A DNA stretch of 48,255 nt from Allorhodopirellula solitaria. GTDB taxonomy: Bacteria; Planctomycetota; Planctomycetia; Pirellulales; Pirellulaceae. Position 1 is the stretch's first letter. The number at the start of each line of letters is the position of its first letter. Of this stretch, positions 17,399 through 27,503 are shown one piece after another. The position numbers and the translations under genes are program-made. The notes under the pieces are model-generated. The model was not told where the DNA came from, ran no database searches, and saw only the letters and a list, made by a program, of their open reading frames with translations. The stretch covers positions 1 through 48,255 of the forward strand of contig NZ_SJPK01000021.1 in the NCBI RefSeq assembly GCF_007859855.1. The letters are read 5' to 3'.

Positions 17399-18196
17399 AT
17401 GTCTCGTTCCATCCAATCTCACGCACCGCCGCCGGACCGAGGTCCTGCCGCCAGCGACCCGGCCGATCGCCTGATCGCTGCGGCGGTGCCGGTCTTTGCC
17501 CAGCGTGGCTATGACCGCGCGACGGTGCGCGAGATCGCCAAGCAGGCGGACGTCAACGTGGCGGCGGTCAGTTATTACTATGGCGATAAAATGGGACTCT
17601 ATCGGGCTGTGGTCGCGAGTATTCGTGAGCAGCGGCAGCGCGAGTTCCCGACGCCCGCCTTCGGTGAAACGCCGCCGCGTGAGACGCTGACACGAATCGT
17701 ACAAACACTGCTCTCGCGAATGCTCGCGGGCGACGAGGAGGGGTTCGAAGCGATGCTGATGATGCGGGAGATGCAGTCGCCCACCCCAGTCCTGGGCGTG
17801 CTGATTCGCGAATATTTCCAGCCGCTTTTCGTGGTTTTGTGCCAAACGATCGAAGAGTTGCTCAAGCCCGACCCAGCCTTAGAAAACACCGCCATTTCGT
17901 TGGATTCCGGTGACTCAGCTCAGGACGGCGACGTCGTCACGCAGCTGGCGTTGGGTGTGGTGAGCCAGTGTCTCTATTACCGAATCGGTCGACCGGTCTA
18001 TCAACAGTTGATTGCCGCCGAGACGTTGACGAAGCATTATGACGCTCAGTCGCTGTGCCGTCACATCACCGCATCGACGCTGGCGGCCTGCGGACATTTT
18101 GACATTCTCCAGGAACGAGATCGCCTGGAACCAATCCCCCCTCATTCCAATGACGGACGAACTCACATCGAAAGCGACGGTCCTGATGAGCATTGA
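17399..18196 (+). CDS. TetR/AcrR family transcriptional regulator
   Basis: A 265-residue regulator. The N-terminal helix-turn-helix is standard: DRLIAAAVPVFAQRGYDRAT, VREIAKQADVNVAAVSYYY, and GDKMGLYRAVV (about residues 20-75). The C-terminal half (LTRIVQTLLSRMLAGDE, MMREMQSPTPVL, VVSQCLYYRIGRPVY) resembles the CerR/YbiH (DUF1956) ligand-binding domain, a group often paired with efflux pumps. A TTG at 17339 opens the frame, but the ATG at 17399 leaves a shorter, more plausible leader. Its last codons overlap the start of the membrane fusion protein gene by 11 bp, so it is the first gene of a three-gene efflux operon that it probably represses. Confidence 0.92.
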   Translation: MSRSIQSHAPPPDRGPAASDPADRLIAAAVPVFAQRGYDRATVREIAKQADVNVAAVSYYYGDKMGLYRAVVASIREQRQREFPTPAFGETPPRETLTRIVQTLLSRMLAGDEEGFEAMLMMREMQSPTPVLGVLIREYFQPLFVVLCQTIEELLKPDPALENTAISLDSGDSAQDGDVVTQLALGVVSQCLYYRIGRPVYQQLIAAETLTKHYDAQSLCRHITASTLAACGHFDILQERDRLEPIPPHSNDGRTHIESDGPDEH

Positions 18197-20225
18197 ATCC
18201 ACCGAACAGACAACAGGAACGGAGCCGGCACCGGGGACGGAGCCGGCTGGAAATCCGTACGCCGAGGAACAGCGAACACGCTCGCCGAAACCGCAGCGGT
18301 CAACGCATTCGCCGGCGCCGGGTAACGGCGACGGTTCTGACCAGACGGCTGCGGGTACCGCCGCGGACGAGACGGCCGGCGTGGATCCCACCGAACAGCT
18401 GCCGGTGCATCCGAGTCGGGATTTGCCGAAGTGGTTGCTGCTGAACGTCGCGGTTCCGGTGTTGCTGTTGCTCGCCGCCGGTGGGTTGGTTTGGTACCTC
18501 GGCAGCGTCGAGTCAGCGGCTCGCCCGCCGATCGATGACACGCCGGTGGGCCGCCTGTTCGCGTTACCGGCGGTGGACGTTGTCCCGGTCCGGTCGTTGG
18601 CGAGTACCGGCGAAAAGCTGCACCTGACCGCCGATGGGACGGTGGTTCCGTACCGCGAAGCGAGCTTGGCAACCGAGGTAGCGGGCAGAATCGTCGAAAA
18701 ATCGCCGTTGTGTGAAGCGGGGAAGTACGTGACCAAGGGGCACGTGCTGATGAAGATTGACCCCACGGACTACGCACTGCAGGTGGAGCAATTGCAGCGA
18801 GAACAGCAGCAGGCTTATGAATCGCTCGGCGAGGTCGACCAGGAGATGATCAACACGAATCGATCGATGGAGTTGGCTCGCGCGGATATCGAACTGCTAC
18901 AACGCGAGGTCGCACGCCGCGACGCATTGCCTGACCAATTCGCCAGCCAGGGTGAACTCGATCAAGCCCGCCGGGCGGTCCTGACGGCCGAACAACAGCT
19001 CGTGCTCTATCAGAACCAACTGGAACTCGCTCGCAAGAAGCGTACACGGCTCGAATCATCCGAACGGTTGGCAGCCTTGCAACTCGAGGCGGCCAAAATC
19101 AACTTGCAACGAACCGAGATCGTCGCGCCGATGGACGGCGTGATCGTGAGCGAGCAAGCCGAGCTGAATACGTTCGTTTCCCGAGGCAGCCCCGTGGTGA
19201 CGATCGAGGACACGTCCAAAGTCGAGGTCGCCTCGAAACTCCGCGTCGATCAACTGTACTGGGTCCTCAATCAGAAGGGAGCCGAGCGCGACCCCGCGAG
19301 CAGCGCCAGTGAATTGGCTGCCGAGCTTCCCAAACGTGGCTATGAACTGCCGCCGACCTCGGTGATGGTTCGTTATCTGGTCTCGGGTCGCGAAGGGTTG
19401 ATCTACCAATGGCGGGGCAAACTCAGTGGCTACGACGGAATCGGGCTGGATGAGCAGACGCGGACCGTGCCGGTCCGGATCGTTGTGGAGAACCCGCGTG
19501 CCTTTGAGGTAATCCGCGACGGCAAGACGGTCGATATCGAGAACACACCCACCGCCACAGCCGGCCCCACGACGTTGGTGCGTGGGATGTTTGTCTCGCT
19601 GCGATTGGAGCTGGATCCAGCTGTGGAGTTGGTCGTGCTGCCGAGTGAGGCGCTCAAGCCGGGAAATCGGGTTTGGCAATTCGTGGCCGACCCCAGCGTG
19701 CTAGATCATTCCCTGGTACCGGTGGAGGAAGCGGACGAAGGTGCGTCAGACGCAGGCCGGCCAAGCGAGGGTGAGCCAGCGGAGCAGGCGGGCGATAGTG
19801 AACTCGCGGATGCCGCCGCGCCAAGTGACGAGTCGGCAGCGGAAGCGGATCAAGACGGCTCGCCGAGCACTGACCTGGAGGATCCAATGGCCGGCTTTGA
19901 GGCCGGTGAGTGGGTCGCCGGCGAGCTGCAGGTGCTGCACGGGATCCGCCCGGTCGACGAGTTCGTGACGACCACCGAGTTCAACATGGCCCAGGACATT
20001 GCCACGCCGAGCGAAGACGATCCCGACCGCGGCAAGGCGTGGATATGTGAGATCGCCGACTCCGAACTGCACGATCAAGCCTTCGTCGTCGTCTCGCCCT
20101 TGGGCAGCATCAACACGGATGCGTTTCCGGTTCGCGCCCCCGCCAAGGTTGTCTCACCGGAATCCAGTGATGATCAGGCCGACGACGCAGCACCGGCAAC
20201 CGGCTCGGCAGGAGACGATCAATGA
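18186..20225 (+). CDS. HlyD/AcrA-type membrane fusion protein
   Basis: A 679-residue periplasmic adaptor for the RND pump encoded next. A long Pro/Thr/Glu-rich cytoplasmic leader precedes one membrane anchor (about 83-105, WLLLNVAVPVLLLLAAGG). The biotinyl-lipoyl-like halves follow: ASLATEVAGRIVEKSPL with VTKGHVLMKIDPTDY, and TEIVAPMDGVIVSEQAEL, separated by a long coiled-coil hairpin rich in Gln/Glu/Arg. The beta-barrel region follows (VEVASKLRVDQLYW). At about residues 515-573 is an acidic Ala/Glu/Ser/Asp-rich linker not usual in AcrA, and the protein is far longer than the common 380-450. The ATG at 18186 is chosen because it overlaps the tetR stop; an ATG at 18150 is an alternative. No TolC-like gene is adjacent. 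Confidence 0.9.
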   Translation: MSIESTEQTTGTEPAPGTEPAGNPYAEEQRTRSPKPQRSTHSPAPGNGDGSDQTAAGTAADETAGVDPTEQLPVHPSRDLPKWLLLNVAVPVLLLLAAGGLVWYLGSVESAARPPIDDTPVGRLFALPAVDVVPVRSLASTGEKLHLTADGTVVPYREASLATEVAGRIVEKSPLCEAGKYVTKGHVLMKIDPTDYALQVEQLQREQQQAYESLGEVDQEMINTNRSMELARADIELLQREVARRDALPDQFASQGELDQARRAVLTAEQQLVLYQNQLELARKKRTRLESSERLAALQLEAAKINLQRTEIVAPMDGVIVSEQAELNTFVSRGSPVVTIEDTSKVEVASKLRVDQLYWVLNQKGAERDPASSASELAAELPKRGYELPPTSVMVRYLVSGREGLIYQWRGKLSGYDGIGLDEQTRTVPVRIVVENPRAFEVIRDGKTVDIENTPTATAGPTTLVRGMFVSLRLELDPAVELVVLPSEALKPGNRVWQFVADPSVLDHSLVPVEEADEGASDAGRPSEGEPAEQAGDSELADAAAPSDESAAEADQDGSPSTDLEDPMAGFEAGEWVAGELQVLHGIRPVDEFVTTTEFNMAQDIATPSEDDPDRGKAWICEIADSELHDQAFVVVSPLGSINTDAFPVRAPAKVVSPESSDDQADDAAPATGSAGDDQ

Positions 20226-23200
20226 AGCGTGTCCTCTCCTGGGCGATTCACAACGCGCCCGGAATGAACGTTGTGATGTTGGCATTGATCCTCGTCGGTG
20301 CGGCTTCGTTCTGGTCGATGCGGCGTGAGGTGTTTCCTGAGTTTGAGTTGGAGGTCGTGATGATCCAGGTGCCCTATCCGGGCGCCACACCTCAGGACAC
20401 CGAAGAAGCCATCTGTCAGAAGATCGAAGAGGCAATCCGCTCGATCAACGGTATCAAAAAGGTCACGTCGATCGCGATGGAGGGCAGCGGCTATGTGCTC
20501 GCTGAGCTTGAATCCGATGTCGGCGATGTCTCCTCGGTGATGGCGGAGATCGACCGCGAAGTCGAGGGCATTCCGAGTTTCCCTGATCTCGCCGAAGACG
20601 CCACGGTGGAACAGATCACGTTTCGCGAAACAGCGATCCGCGTCGGCGTGGTCGGGCCGGATGACCGGACCCATCATGGCGAACTCGCGTTGCGAGAGGT
20701 GGCCGAGCGGGTTCGCGCCGAGATGCTGCTGTTGCCCACGGTCACGGTCGCCGAGTTGATGGGCACGCGTCCGTACCAAATCGATGTTGAGATCCCTGAA
20801 GAGACGCTGCGTTCCTACGGTTTGACGTTGGATCAAGTCGCCGCGATCATCCGGGCCCGCAATATCGAACTGCCCGGTGGTCAATTGAAATCGAGTGGTC
20901 AAGAGATCCTGCTGCGAGCCAAGAACAAGGGGCGTATCGGGTCGGAGATCGAAGATTTGCCGCTGATCACGCAGCCCGGTGGTGTGGTTTTAACGGTGGA
21001 CGACCTCGGTGTCGTTCGCGACGAGTTTGAAGACATCACGGCGACCGGTGAGATCAACGGCGAGCCAGCGATGGTGATCAATGTGCAGCGTACCAAGAGC
21101 GAGGATTTGCTCGCGTTGGTTGACGATGTGCGTGACTATGCTGAGAAAGCCAAAGCGGACCTGCCGCCCGGATATCGGCTCGTTTTATGGAACGATACGA
21201 GCACGGACGTTCGCGACCGGATCGCGCTGCTGACGCGAAACGGTGCTCAGGGTCTGACGCTGGTCTTTCTCGTGCTCGCGTTTTTCTTGGAGGTCCGCTT
21301 GGCGTTCTGGGTCGCCCTGGGGATTCCGATTTCGATCATGGGAGCGGGAGCCGCGCTCGCCTACGGCGACCAGACGCTGAACATGCTGTCGCTGTTTTCG
21401 TTTCTGATTGCTCTAGGGATCGTCGTCGATGACGCCATTGTGATCGGGGAGAACATCTACGCGCACCGGCAGATGGGTAAATCTCTGATGGATGCCTCAG
21501 TCGATGGGGCGACGGAGGTGCTGCCGAGTGTCGCCGCGTCGATCGCCACCACCGTGCTCGCCTTTTCACCGATGTTCTTTGTCTCGGGGGTGATGGGCAA
21601 GTTCATGGCGGTGATCCCGTTTGCCGTGATCGCGATGTTGCTGATCTCGTTGTGGGAGAGCACCTTTGTGCTGCCCTGCCACCTGGCGCATTCCCACCAC
21701 GGTTTCTTTCGGATGCTAGCGATCGTTACCTATCCGCTGCGGCCGTTCGCGCTGCTGTTGTTTTGGATCAATTCGCACGCCAGCGACGCGATGGAGTGGT
21801 TCGCGCGACGCGTCTATGTCCCGACGCTGCATTTTTGTCTTCGCAATCCGGTGCTCCCGATCGCGGTCGCCGTCGGAATGCTCGTGGGCACGATCGGAAT
21901 GGTGCGTGGCGGGATCGTCAAAAGCGTGCTGTTCCCCAAGACGGACAACAACTACTTGCAGGCGACGGTGGTCTTTCCCAACGGGACCCCAGCATCGGCA
22001 ACGGATCGAGCGACGCGCCGGATGGAAGAGGCTCTCGTTACCGTCAACAACCAAATCGCCAACGAGCGGGCTGCGGTAGAGAATCGCACGGTTCAAGATA
22101 TCTACACCAAGGATTCCACCGCCTCGGAATCCGAGAACACCTACATCGGCCCGGTCCGATTGGCCTACCGGGAAGTCGGCTCGATCACGAACACGCAAGG
22201 CCCCATGGGCGGACAGAGCGGCGCCGGGAGCAATTCCGGACAGATTTTCGCGGAGCTTCGTGGTCCCGAAATTCGCAACATCAACAGCGACGAATTGATC
22301 AATCGATGGCGTCACGAGGTCGGTGAAATTCCCGGCGTGGAGAAGGTCACCTTTGGCAGCGTGGGGACGGGACCGGGGGGCAAACCGATCGAATTCAAAC
22401 TGCTCGCTGCGAGCGAACACATCGATGAATTGCTCGCTGCAACGGAAACGATGAAAGACCGAGTTGCCAAGTTCGCCGGTGTCTACGACATCTCCGATGA
22501 CAACACGCCCGGCAAATGGGAGTTTCAATTCAAGGTCAAGGACAGCGCTCTGTCGACGGGCGTGACCCCCACGGACCTCGGCCAAACCGTTCGCAATACC
22601 TATTACGGCGCCGAGGTCATGCGTCTGCAGCGCGGCCGTCACGAGGTCAAGTTGATGGTGCGATATCCGCGCGAAGAACGCGCGTCGCTGGTGAATTTCC
22701 GCGAGATCCAAGTCAGCGACAACCTCGGCACGCTCCGGCCGATCGGGGAACTCGCCGAAGTCGAATTGCAGCGTGGGTTCTCCGAAATCAATCGTGTCGA
22801 CCAACAGCGTAGCATCACGATCGCAGCCGATCTCGATGAGACCACGGCCAATGCCGACGTGATCATCGGTGAGCTCAAGGACGACTACCTGCCTGAATTC
22901 GCGCGGATGTACCCGAACGTCTCCATCCGCTGGGAAGGCCAACAGGAACAGAGTCGCGAATCGGTCGGCAGCCTCGTGATGGGCTTTGCCGTCGCGGTCC
23001 TGTGCATGTTCGTGTTGTTGGTGTTGCAATTCCGCAGCTACGCACAACCGCTACTGATCCTCGCGATTGTTCCCTTCGGCATGATCGGCGCGGTCTGGGG
23101 GCACGGCATCCTCGGGCTGCCACTAACGCTGTTCAGCATGTTCGGGCTGGTGGCCCTGGCCGGGGTGGTGGTCAACGATTCGATCGTGCTGATTGACTTC

Positions 23201-23491
23201 ATCAACTCGCGAGTGCGGGCCGGTCGGGCGCCCTTGGAGGCGCTCCTCGAAGCCGGCCAACGCCGGTTCCGCCCCATCCTGCTGACCAGCATGACGACGG
23301 TGGCGGGATTGCTCCCGCTACTGTTTGAGAAATCCTTCCAAGCTCAATTGTTAATCCCGATGGCAGCGAGTTTGGCGTTCGGATTGATGCTAGCGACGGT
23401 GTTGGTATTGCTGCTCATTCCGGTGCTGTACCTGCTGTATCTGTTGACCCTACAAGCCTTCGGGATTTCATTTGTGGAGGTGCAGGAGTGA
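20222..23491 (+). CDS. RND efflux transporter (AcrB/HAE-like)
   Basis: A 1089-residue RND permease, the usual size for AcrB relatives. The first helix is followed by the [18 protein letters not shown] entry and [20 protein letters not shown] of the porter domain. TM4 carries the proton-relay aspartate pair in [16 protein letters not shown] (about residues 403-404). The second half repeats the design: [40 protein letters not shown], and [20 protein letters not shown]. The start codon overlaps the preceding stop (ATGA, 4 bp), so it is translationally coupled to the adaptor. The 3' end runs 24 bp into the convergent pdxJ gene. Substrate is unknown; the adaptor pairing suggests export of small hydrophobic compounds or metals. 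Confidence 0.96.
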   Translation: MKRVLSWAIHNAPGMNVVMLALILVGAASFWSMRREVFPEFELEVVMIQVPYPGATPQDTEEAICQKIEEAIRSINGIKKVTSIAMEGSGYVLAELESDVGDVSSVMAEIDREVEGIPSFPDLAEDATVEQITFRETAIRVGVVGPDDRTHHGELALREVAERVRAEMLLLPTVTVAELMGTRPYQIDVEIPEETLRSYGLTLDQVAAIIRARNIELPGGQLKSSGQEILLRAKNKGRIGSEIEDLPLITQPGGVVLTVDDLGVVRDEFEDITATGEINGEPAMVINVQRTKSEDLLALVDDVRDYAEKAKADLPPGYRLVLWNDTSTDVRDRIALLTRNGAQGLTLVFLVLAFFLEVRLAFWVALGIPISIMGAGAALAYGDQTLNMLSLFSFLIALGIVVDDAIVIGENIYAHRQMGKSLMDASVDGATEVLPSVAASIATTVLAFSPMFFVSGVMGKFMAVIPFAVIAMLLISLWESTFVLPCHLAHSHHGFFRMLAIVTYPLRPFALLLFWINSHASDAMEWFARRVYVPTLHFCLRNPVLPIAVAVGMLVGTIGMVRGGIVKSVLFPKTDNNYLQATVVFPNGTPASATDRATRRMEEALVTVNNQIANERAAVENRTVQDIYTKDSTASESENTYIGPVRLAYREVGSITNTQGPMGGQSGAGSNSGQIFAELRGPEIRNINSDELINRWRHEVGEIPGVEKVTFGSVGTGPGGKPIEFKLLAASEHIDELLAATETMKDRVAKFAGVYDISDDNTPGKWEFQFKVKDSALSTGVTPTDLGQTVRNTYYGAEVMRLQRGRHEVKLMVRYPREERASLVNFREIQVSDNLGTLRPIGELAEVELQRGFSEINRVDQQRSITIAADLDETTANADVIIGELKDDYLPEFARMYPNVSIRWEGQQEQSRESVGSLVMGFAVAVLCMFVLLVLQFRSYAQPLLILAIVPFGMIGAVWGHGILGLPLTLFSMFGLVALAGVVVNDSIVLIDFINSRVRAGRAPLEALLEAGQRRFRPILLTSMTTVAGLLPLLFEKSFQAQLLIPMAASLAFGLMLATVLVLLLIPVLYLLYLLTLQAFGISFVEVQE

Positions 23492-24259
23492 GACGCTGTC
23501 GAGTAGCCGCCGCATCTCAGCAACAGCTTCCTTCATGCCGACCATCACGGCGCGGCTGACGATACTGTGTCCGATATTGAGTTCCCGCATGCCCGCGATG
23601 GCGGCGACGGGACGGACGTTGGCGTAGGTCAGTCCGTGCCCGGCGTGCAGTCGCATGCCGTGATCGACGATCTGCTGGCCGACGGTGCGCAGCCGCTCGA
23701 GTTCGACGGCGGTTTGGTCGCGTGAGGCCACATCGTGGCGGTCCGCCGCGACCGCGTAGGGACCGGTGTGCAGTTCGACCGCGTCGACGCCGAGCCGAGC
23801 GGCAGCATCGATCTGGGATGGATCAGGATCGAGAAATAGACTCGTTTGAATCCCGGTGTCCGCGATGCGGGCAACTGCGTCACGGATTCGACCTTGATCT
23901 CCCGCCACATCGAGCCCCCCTTCGGTCGTCACCTCCTGACGACTCTCGGGGACCAGCAGGGCCCAATCGGGTTTCAATCGGCAACAGATGTCGAGGACCT
24001 CATCGGCACAGGCGAGTTCAAAGTTCGTGCGGACACGGACGGTCTGCATGAACAGTTCGACATCGCGATCTTGAATGTGACGACGGTCTTCCCGCAAATG
24101 AAACGTGATTCCATCGGCGCCGCCTTGCTCGGCGAGCGCCGCAGCGACGACAGGGTCCGGTTCCGTTGTCCGCCGAGCCTGTCGGACGGTAGCCACGTGG
24201 TCGACGTTGACACCGAGGTCGATGAAGTGAAGCATGGGATTCGATTGAGAGAGAGTCAT
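23468..24259 (-). CDS. pdxJ: Pyridoxine 5'-phosphate synthase PdxJ
   Basis: A 263-residue TIM-barrel enzyme that condenses 1-deoxyxylulose 5-phosphate with 3-amino-2-oxopropyl phosphate in vitamin B6 synthesis. Family hallmarks are [17 protein letters not shown] at the N-terminus, [60 protein letters not shown] and [17 protein letters not shown]. All the conserved blocks are present and the length is normal. An ATG at 24235 (MLHFIDLG) is as plausible as the one at 24259. It converges on the RND gene and overlaps its last 24 bp. Upstream is a strong inverted repeat (24365-24443). Confidence 0.97.
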   Translation of the reverse strand: MTLSQSNPMLHFIDLGVNVDHVATVRQARRTTEPDPVVAAALAEQGGADGITFHLREDRRHIQDRDVELFMQTVRVRTNFELACADEVLDICCRLKPDWALLVPESRQEVTTEGGLDVAGDQGRIRDAVARIADTGIQTSLFLDPDPSQIDAAARLGVDAVELHTGPYAVAADRHDVASRDQTAVELERLRTVGQQIVDHGMRLHAGHGLTYANVRPVAAIAGMRELNIGHSIVSRAVMVGMKEAVAEMRRLLDSVSLLHLHK

Positions 24260-24641
24260 GGCGACGAATTGCGAGCGACAAACTTAGCAATGACGCTCGA
24301 TCCGTGGTAGTGAGCCAAAGGACGTCAGCCCAATGCCATCTACTTTCGACCGCGAAGCGGTCTTGGCAACCCGACGCGTCAGCGAGGATCACTCGTTCGC
24401 CACGCAAAACACTGCATTTTCCTCGCTGACGCGTCGGGTTACCATCTTGATGATGCACTGAACGGGGGAAAAATAGATGGCGTTGGACGTCAGTCCTCGG
24501 GTGCCTCCGCATAGATCATTCCCCGCCGGCTCGGTTGAACGCTATCAATCGACTTCCGCGAATGAATCATGTGGTACGGGAGCGATAGAGTGCCAAACCT
24601 CGGCCGCACGTATACGTCGGATGGACACATTGTTTTTACCG
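24260..24641. other. Intergenic region upstream of pdxJ
   Basis: About 380 bp between two minus-strand genes. It contains the long inverted repeat at 24365-24443 and no supported gene. Confidence 0.6.
24365..24443. repeat. Long inverted repeat (23 of 24 matches)
   Basis: Arms at 24365-24388 and 24420-24443, each containing ACCCGACGCGTCAGCGAGGA or its complement, differ at a single base and enclose 31 nt. The arm sequence is shared with dispersed repeats at 13521 and 38679. A transcript could form a strong hairpin, but no T-run follows on either strand, so a classic terminator is not supported. Confidence 0.8.
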
Positions 24642-26984
24642 TTAACCGCCGAAGGGGTCGCTCGGGCCGGCGGGGGTGTCGCCGAAGGGGCCCGCATTCC
24701 CGCTACCGCTCTCCGGGCTGGTATTGGGGTTACTCTGATCGCTGGATTCGATGACGTCCGCCATGTCGGCGGGGATCAGGTCGGTGTCGATCACGAACGC
24801 GCGTAGGGGCAGGAGTTCGGGCGGCAAGCTGGGGTCCATCCCGAGTTCACTCATCCATTTCCGGCGTGTGCCACTGAGTTCTCGCATCCGCCGCTCGGAC
24901 TTTTCTCGCTGGTTTTCGAGTTCAATCAATCGATCTTGGTAGCGAGACACAATCTCCTTGGGCAGCGTTGCTCCTTGGTATCGCCGCGACAGTTGACCGG
25001 TGACCCGCTCGATCTCTTGGATCAATTGATTTCGCATCGCCAGCAGCGCAGCGAGTTTCTCGTGGGTGGCGTCGAGTTCACGCCGTGAGTGCAGGATTTT
25101 CTTCAGCTCCTCCTTCAGCTCATCGTCCCACTGCGGGGCTGCGATCCAGGATTCGAGTTGGGCCGTCGCGATCGTCGCCCACCGGATGATTTCTTTCTCG
25201 GTGTGTTGGTGCTTGATCGCCTGTGTCTGGGTCTGCCCATCCTCGATCGTGAAACGCAGCCGATCAAACTGATCGGCACGCTCCCTCGTGACGTCCCCGG
25301 TGCTGCTATCGACCCATTCAAACGGCGGTTCAGGGGCGGGCACCTCGAGAATCACAGTTCGCTCAGCCCCGGATCGATTGAGGAACTCATAGTCAGTGGA
25401 AACCTGGTGGAGCCTCTCCACCTCGATCTGGTGCAGCTCACCGTTGAGCTCGATCGCCTGCGTTTTCGAATCCGACACGGTGGGGGCTGCGGTCACACGG
25501 ACACCGCCATCGATCGCGTAACCGGTTAACCGTTTCGAGTTGGGACCCAAGCTAGGGAGCACCAATTCGCCCAAGATCGCTCGCCCGCGATCACCGGCGA
25601 GAACGCTCAGCGGCCCCGAGGAGAGCAACGACGGGGTCTTGTTCTCGATTTCCAAACACAACAGCGTGGCGGTCGGATGATAGGACTGGCGGTAGACCGA
25701 AACGTCTTCGATCGTGACCGGCTGCACGACAGAATCAAGCAACGCGGTCTCACCGCTGGGCAGGTCAACATTGGCAAAGTTCAAAGCCAGCGTACTGCCG
25801 GCGGGAGCGTCTGCGGTCTCCGCCATGGCACGGTTCATCGCAGCGGTGGGGTCGGCGGCAGTTTGTCCGCCCGCACTTGATTGACGGCTCGGTGGTGCAC
25901 CGCCAAACCCGCCCCCAGCCATGCCACCGCCCATGCCCATGCCACCCCCCATGCCGCCGCCCATGCCACCCATACTCATTGAGTCCATGTACATGTCTTC
26001 GTACATCGCCGCGTCCATGGATTGCTCCGTTTGCAGACTCGAGCCGGAATCGTCGTGTTCGATCACGCTGAGTGACTCGTTGAACTGGGGGGCCATGGCG
26101 ACGTGTTTTTCCGGACGTTCGACCTTTTGGAGTTTGGCGCGAGCGATCGAGTGCATGTCCATCGCGAACAACACCGGGTTGCCGTCGACGAGGTGCAGAT
26201 CCACGTCGGACCAATCGATGCCCGACGTATTGTCGACGATACTGCGGTGAATGAGTTTGTCCGCTTCGACACGGTAGCTGACCTTCCACATGGGAACGCT
26301 GCGCATGACGCCTACGGTCACGTCGCGTCGGCCCCCGTCACCGAACACGAACTCGATTGGGTTCGTTTCTAATTTCGCTGGTTCGGTCAGCTTGGTGAGG
26401 GTCGCCTTGAGTTTGGCATTGAATTCCTGATCGGTCGAACGAATCGCCGCCGTCGCATGAACCGGTGTGGTGAGCAGCCCCTCGTCGGTGAGGACGGTCA
26501 TGTACTCCCGATCTTCGCTGACCTCACCGACGCGTTCGGTTCTCTGTTCGATGGCGACCAAGACGCCCTCGATGTCGGGGCCTTGCTGCATGGTGGCCAC
26601 GATGTGCTGCCCTCGCATCGACAGCAACAAATCGCCCTGAGTCCGCGTATTGGGCGCGACCGGTGCTGGTTCGATTGGGTCGCGGGCCGAAGCCAGGCGA
26701 ATCTTGCCACCGCCGGCTGGATCGATCAGACGCGAAACACGAACTGCCTCGTCGATTTCAAAGGTGTCCACATCAACGCTAAAAATCCCCGCCCCCTCGA
26801 TCGTGCCGGAGTACTCGAACCAGCCCTTGCCAGCCGCGTGCAGGGTCACCGAAGTCAGTGGGAGCTCCAACCGGGGAGTCGCAGCGCCCGCGCCCTGCGA
26901 TTCCGATCTGCTGGCAGTCCGTCCGTCCGCCCTCATAACGGAGGCAATTGATAGAGCGATCAAGCAGCAGCAGACGCGTTTCAT
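24642..26984 (-). CDS. Secreted Met/Gly-rich protein of unknown function
   Basis: A 780-residue protein starting with a signal peptide (MKRVCCCLIALSIASVMRADG); the cysteines could suggest lipid attachment, but no clear lipobox follows. The N-terminal 340 residues are beta-rich. A striking low-complexity stretch of Met and Gly (blocks such as GGMGGGMGGGMGMGGG, encoded near 25910-25990) divides it from a second beta-rich part. The C-terminal 200 residues are a charged coiled coil (ELKEELKKILHSRRELDA, RYQDRLIELENQREKSE). The layout recalls large planctomycete envelope proteins and, loosely, DUF4139-type proteins, but I recognise no enzyme motif. The frame extends upstream to 27062; the ATG at 26984 is chosen for the signal peptide. 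Confidence 0.75.
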   Translation of the reverse strand: MKRVCCCLIALSIASVMRADGRTASRSESQGAGAATPRLELPLTSVTLHAAGKGWFEYSGTIEGAGIFSVDVDTFEIDEAVRVSRLIDPAGGGKIRLASARDPIEPAPVAPNTRTQGDLLLSMRGQHIVATMQQGPDIEGVLVAIEQRTERVGEVSEDREYMTVLTDEGLLTTPVHATAAIRSTDQEFNAKLKATLTKLTEPAKLETNPIEFVFGDGGRRDVTVGVMRSVPMWKVSYRVEADKLIHRSIVDNTSGIDWSDVDLHLVDGNPVLFAMDMHSIARAKLQKVERPEKHVAMAPQFNESLSVIEHDDSGSSLQTEQSMDAAMYEDMYMDSMSMGGMGGGMGGGMGMGGGMAGGGFGGAPPSRQSSAGGQTAADPTAAMNRAMAETADAPAGSTLALNFANVDLPSGETALLDSVVQPVTIEDVSVYRQSYHPTATLLCLEIENKTPSLLSSGPLSVLAGDRGRAILGELVLPSLGPNSKRLTGYAIDGGVRVTAAPTVSDSKTQAIELNGELHQIEVERLHQVSTDYEFLNRSGAERTVILEVPAPEPPFEWVDSSTGDVTRERADQFDRLRFTIEDGQTQTQAIKHQHTEKEIIRWATIATAQLESWIAAPQWDDELKEELKKILHSRRELDATHEKLAALLAMRNQLIQEIERVTGQLSRRYQGATLPKEIVSRYQDRLIELENQREKSERRMRELSGTRRKWMSELGMDPSLPPELLPLRAFVIDTDLIPADMADVIESSDQSNPNTSPESGSGNAGPFGDTPAGPSDPFGG

Positions 26985-27503
26985 CTGACGATTCTCAAGC
27001 AGAGTGGGTGAGTGATTGGGGATGGATTCATTGTACTTCAATCCAATCCGAGCCACCCGCAAAGCTGGGTTGTTGAAAAGTTGGCGTTGACGCGATTATT
27101 GCTTACGCAGGTTTTCTTCCGCTCTGTTCATGCCTGGAGCGAGCTCGCTTCCTTTACCTAGTCTCCCCTCTCCCACGCGCTTCGCGGGGGAAAGGGGTTG
27201 GGGGGGGGGTGAGAGGGTTTCGCTGTGCACACGGCGACAATTCTCGCTGACTGGCTCAATCTCTTTGCTCACCTCCATCCGGTGTTGGGCGACGCGAGAG
27301 TCCATGACCCGTCGGATCCGAAAAAGCTGATTTGCTTAGCAACGCACGATCAATTTCTGTCGTAGTGGACGAGGCGACGAGTCCAATGCCGCAGGACTCG
27401 TCGCCTCGCCCACTACCAATTCGCCGCTTATCGAGTTGGTTGGGTTAGACTGGTGGTGGTATCTCTCCCGTCCAGCCCATTCGTCCTTCCCTGCAATCGA
27501 CCG
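26985..27503. other. Divergent intergenic region with palindromes
   Basis: About 520 bp between divergent secreted-protein genes. It contains a CT-rich/G-rich palindromic stretch near 27160-27215 (CCCCTCTCCCACGCG, then GGGGGAAAGGGG), and the long hairpin at 27362-27416. Promoters for both genes should lie here but none can be pinned down. Confidence 0.5.
27362..27416. repeat. Long hairpin of the dispersed palindrome family
   Basis: Arms of 23 bp (27362-27384 and 27394-27416) differ at one position and enclose a 9 nt loop. Arms read GTAGTGGACGAGGCGACGAG... and its complement. The first four bases are GTAG. The right arm matches the CTCGTCGCCTCGTCCACTAC segment found at 13567 and 39118. Confidence 0.8.

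Noticed and set aside
21716-23047. 443-codon minus-strand frame
   Set aside because: Antisense to the well-supported RND pump gene; a codon-bias shadow in GC-rich DNA with no motif.
24365-24443. Rho-independent terminator
   Set aside because: The stem is strong but the loop is 31 nt and no T-run follows on either strand.
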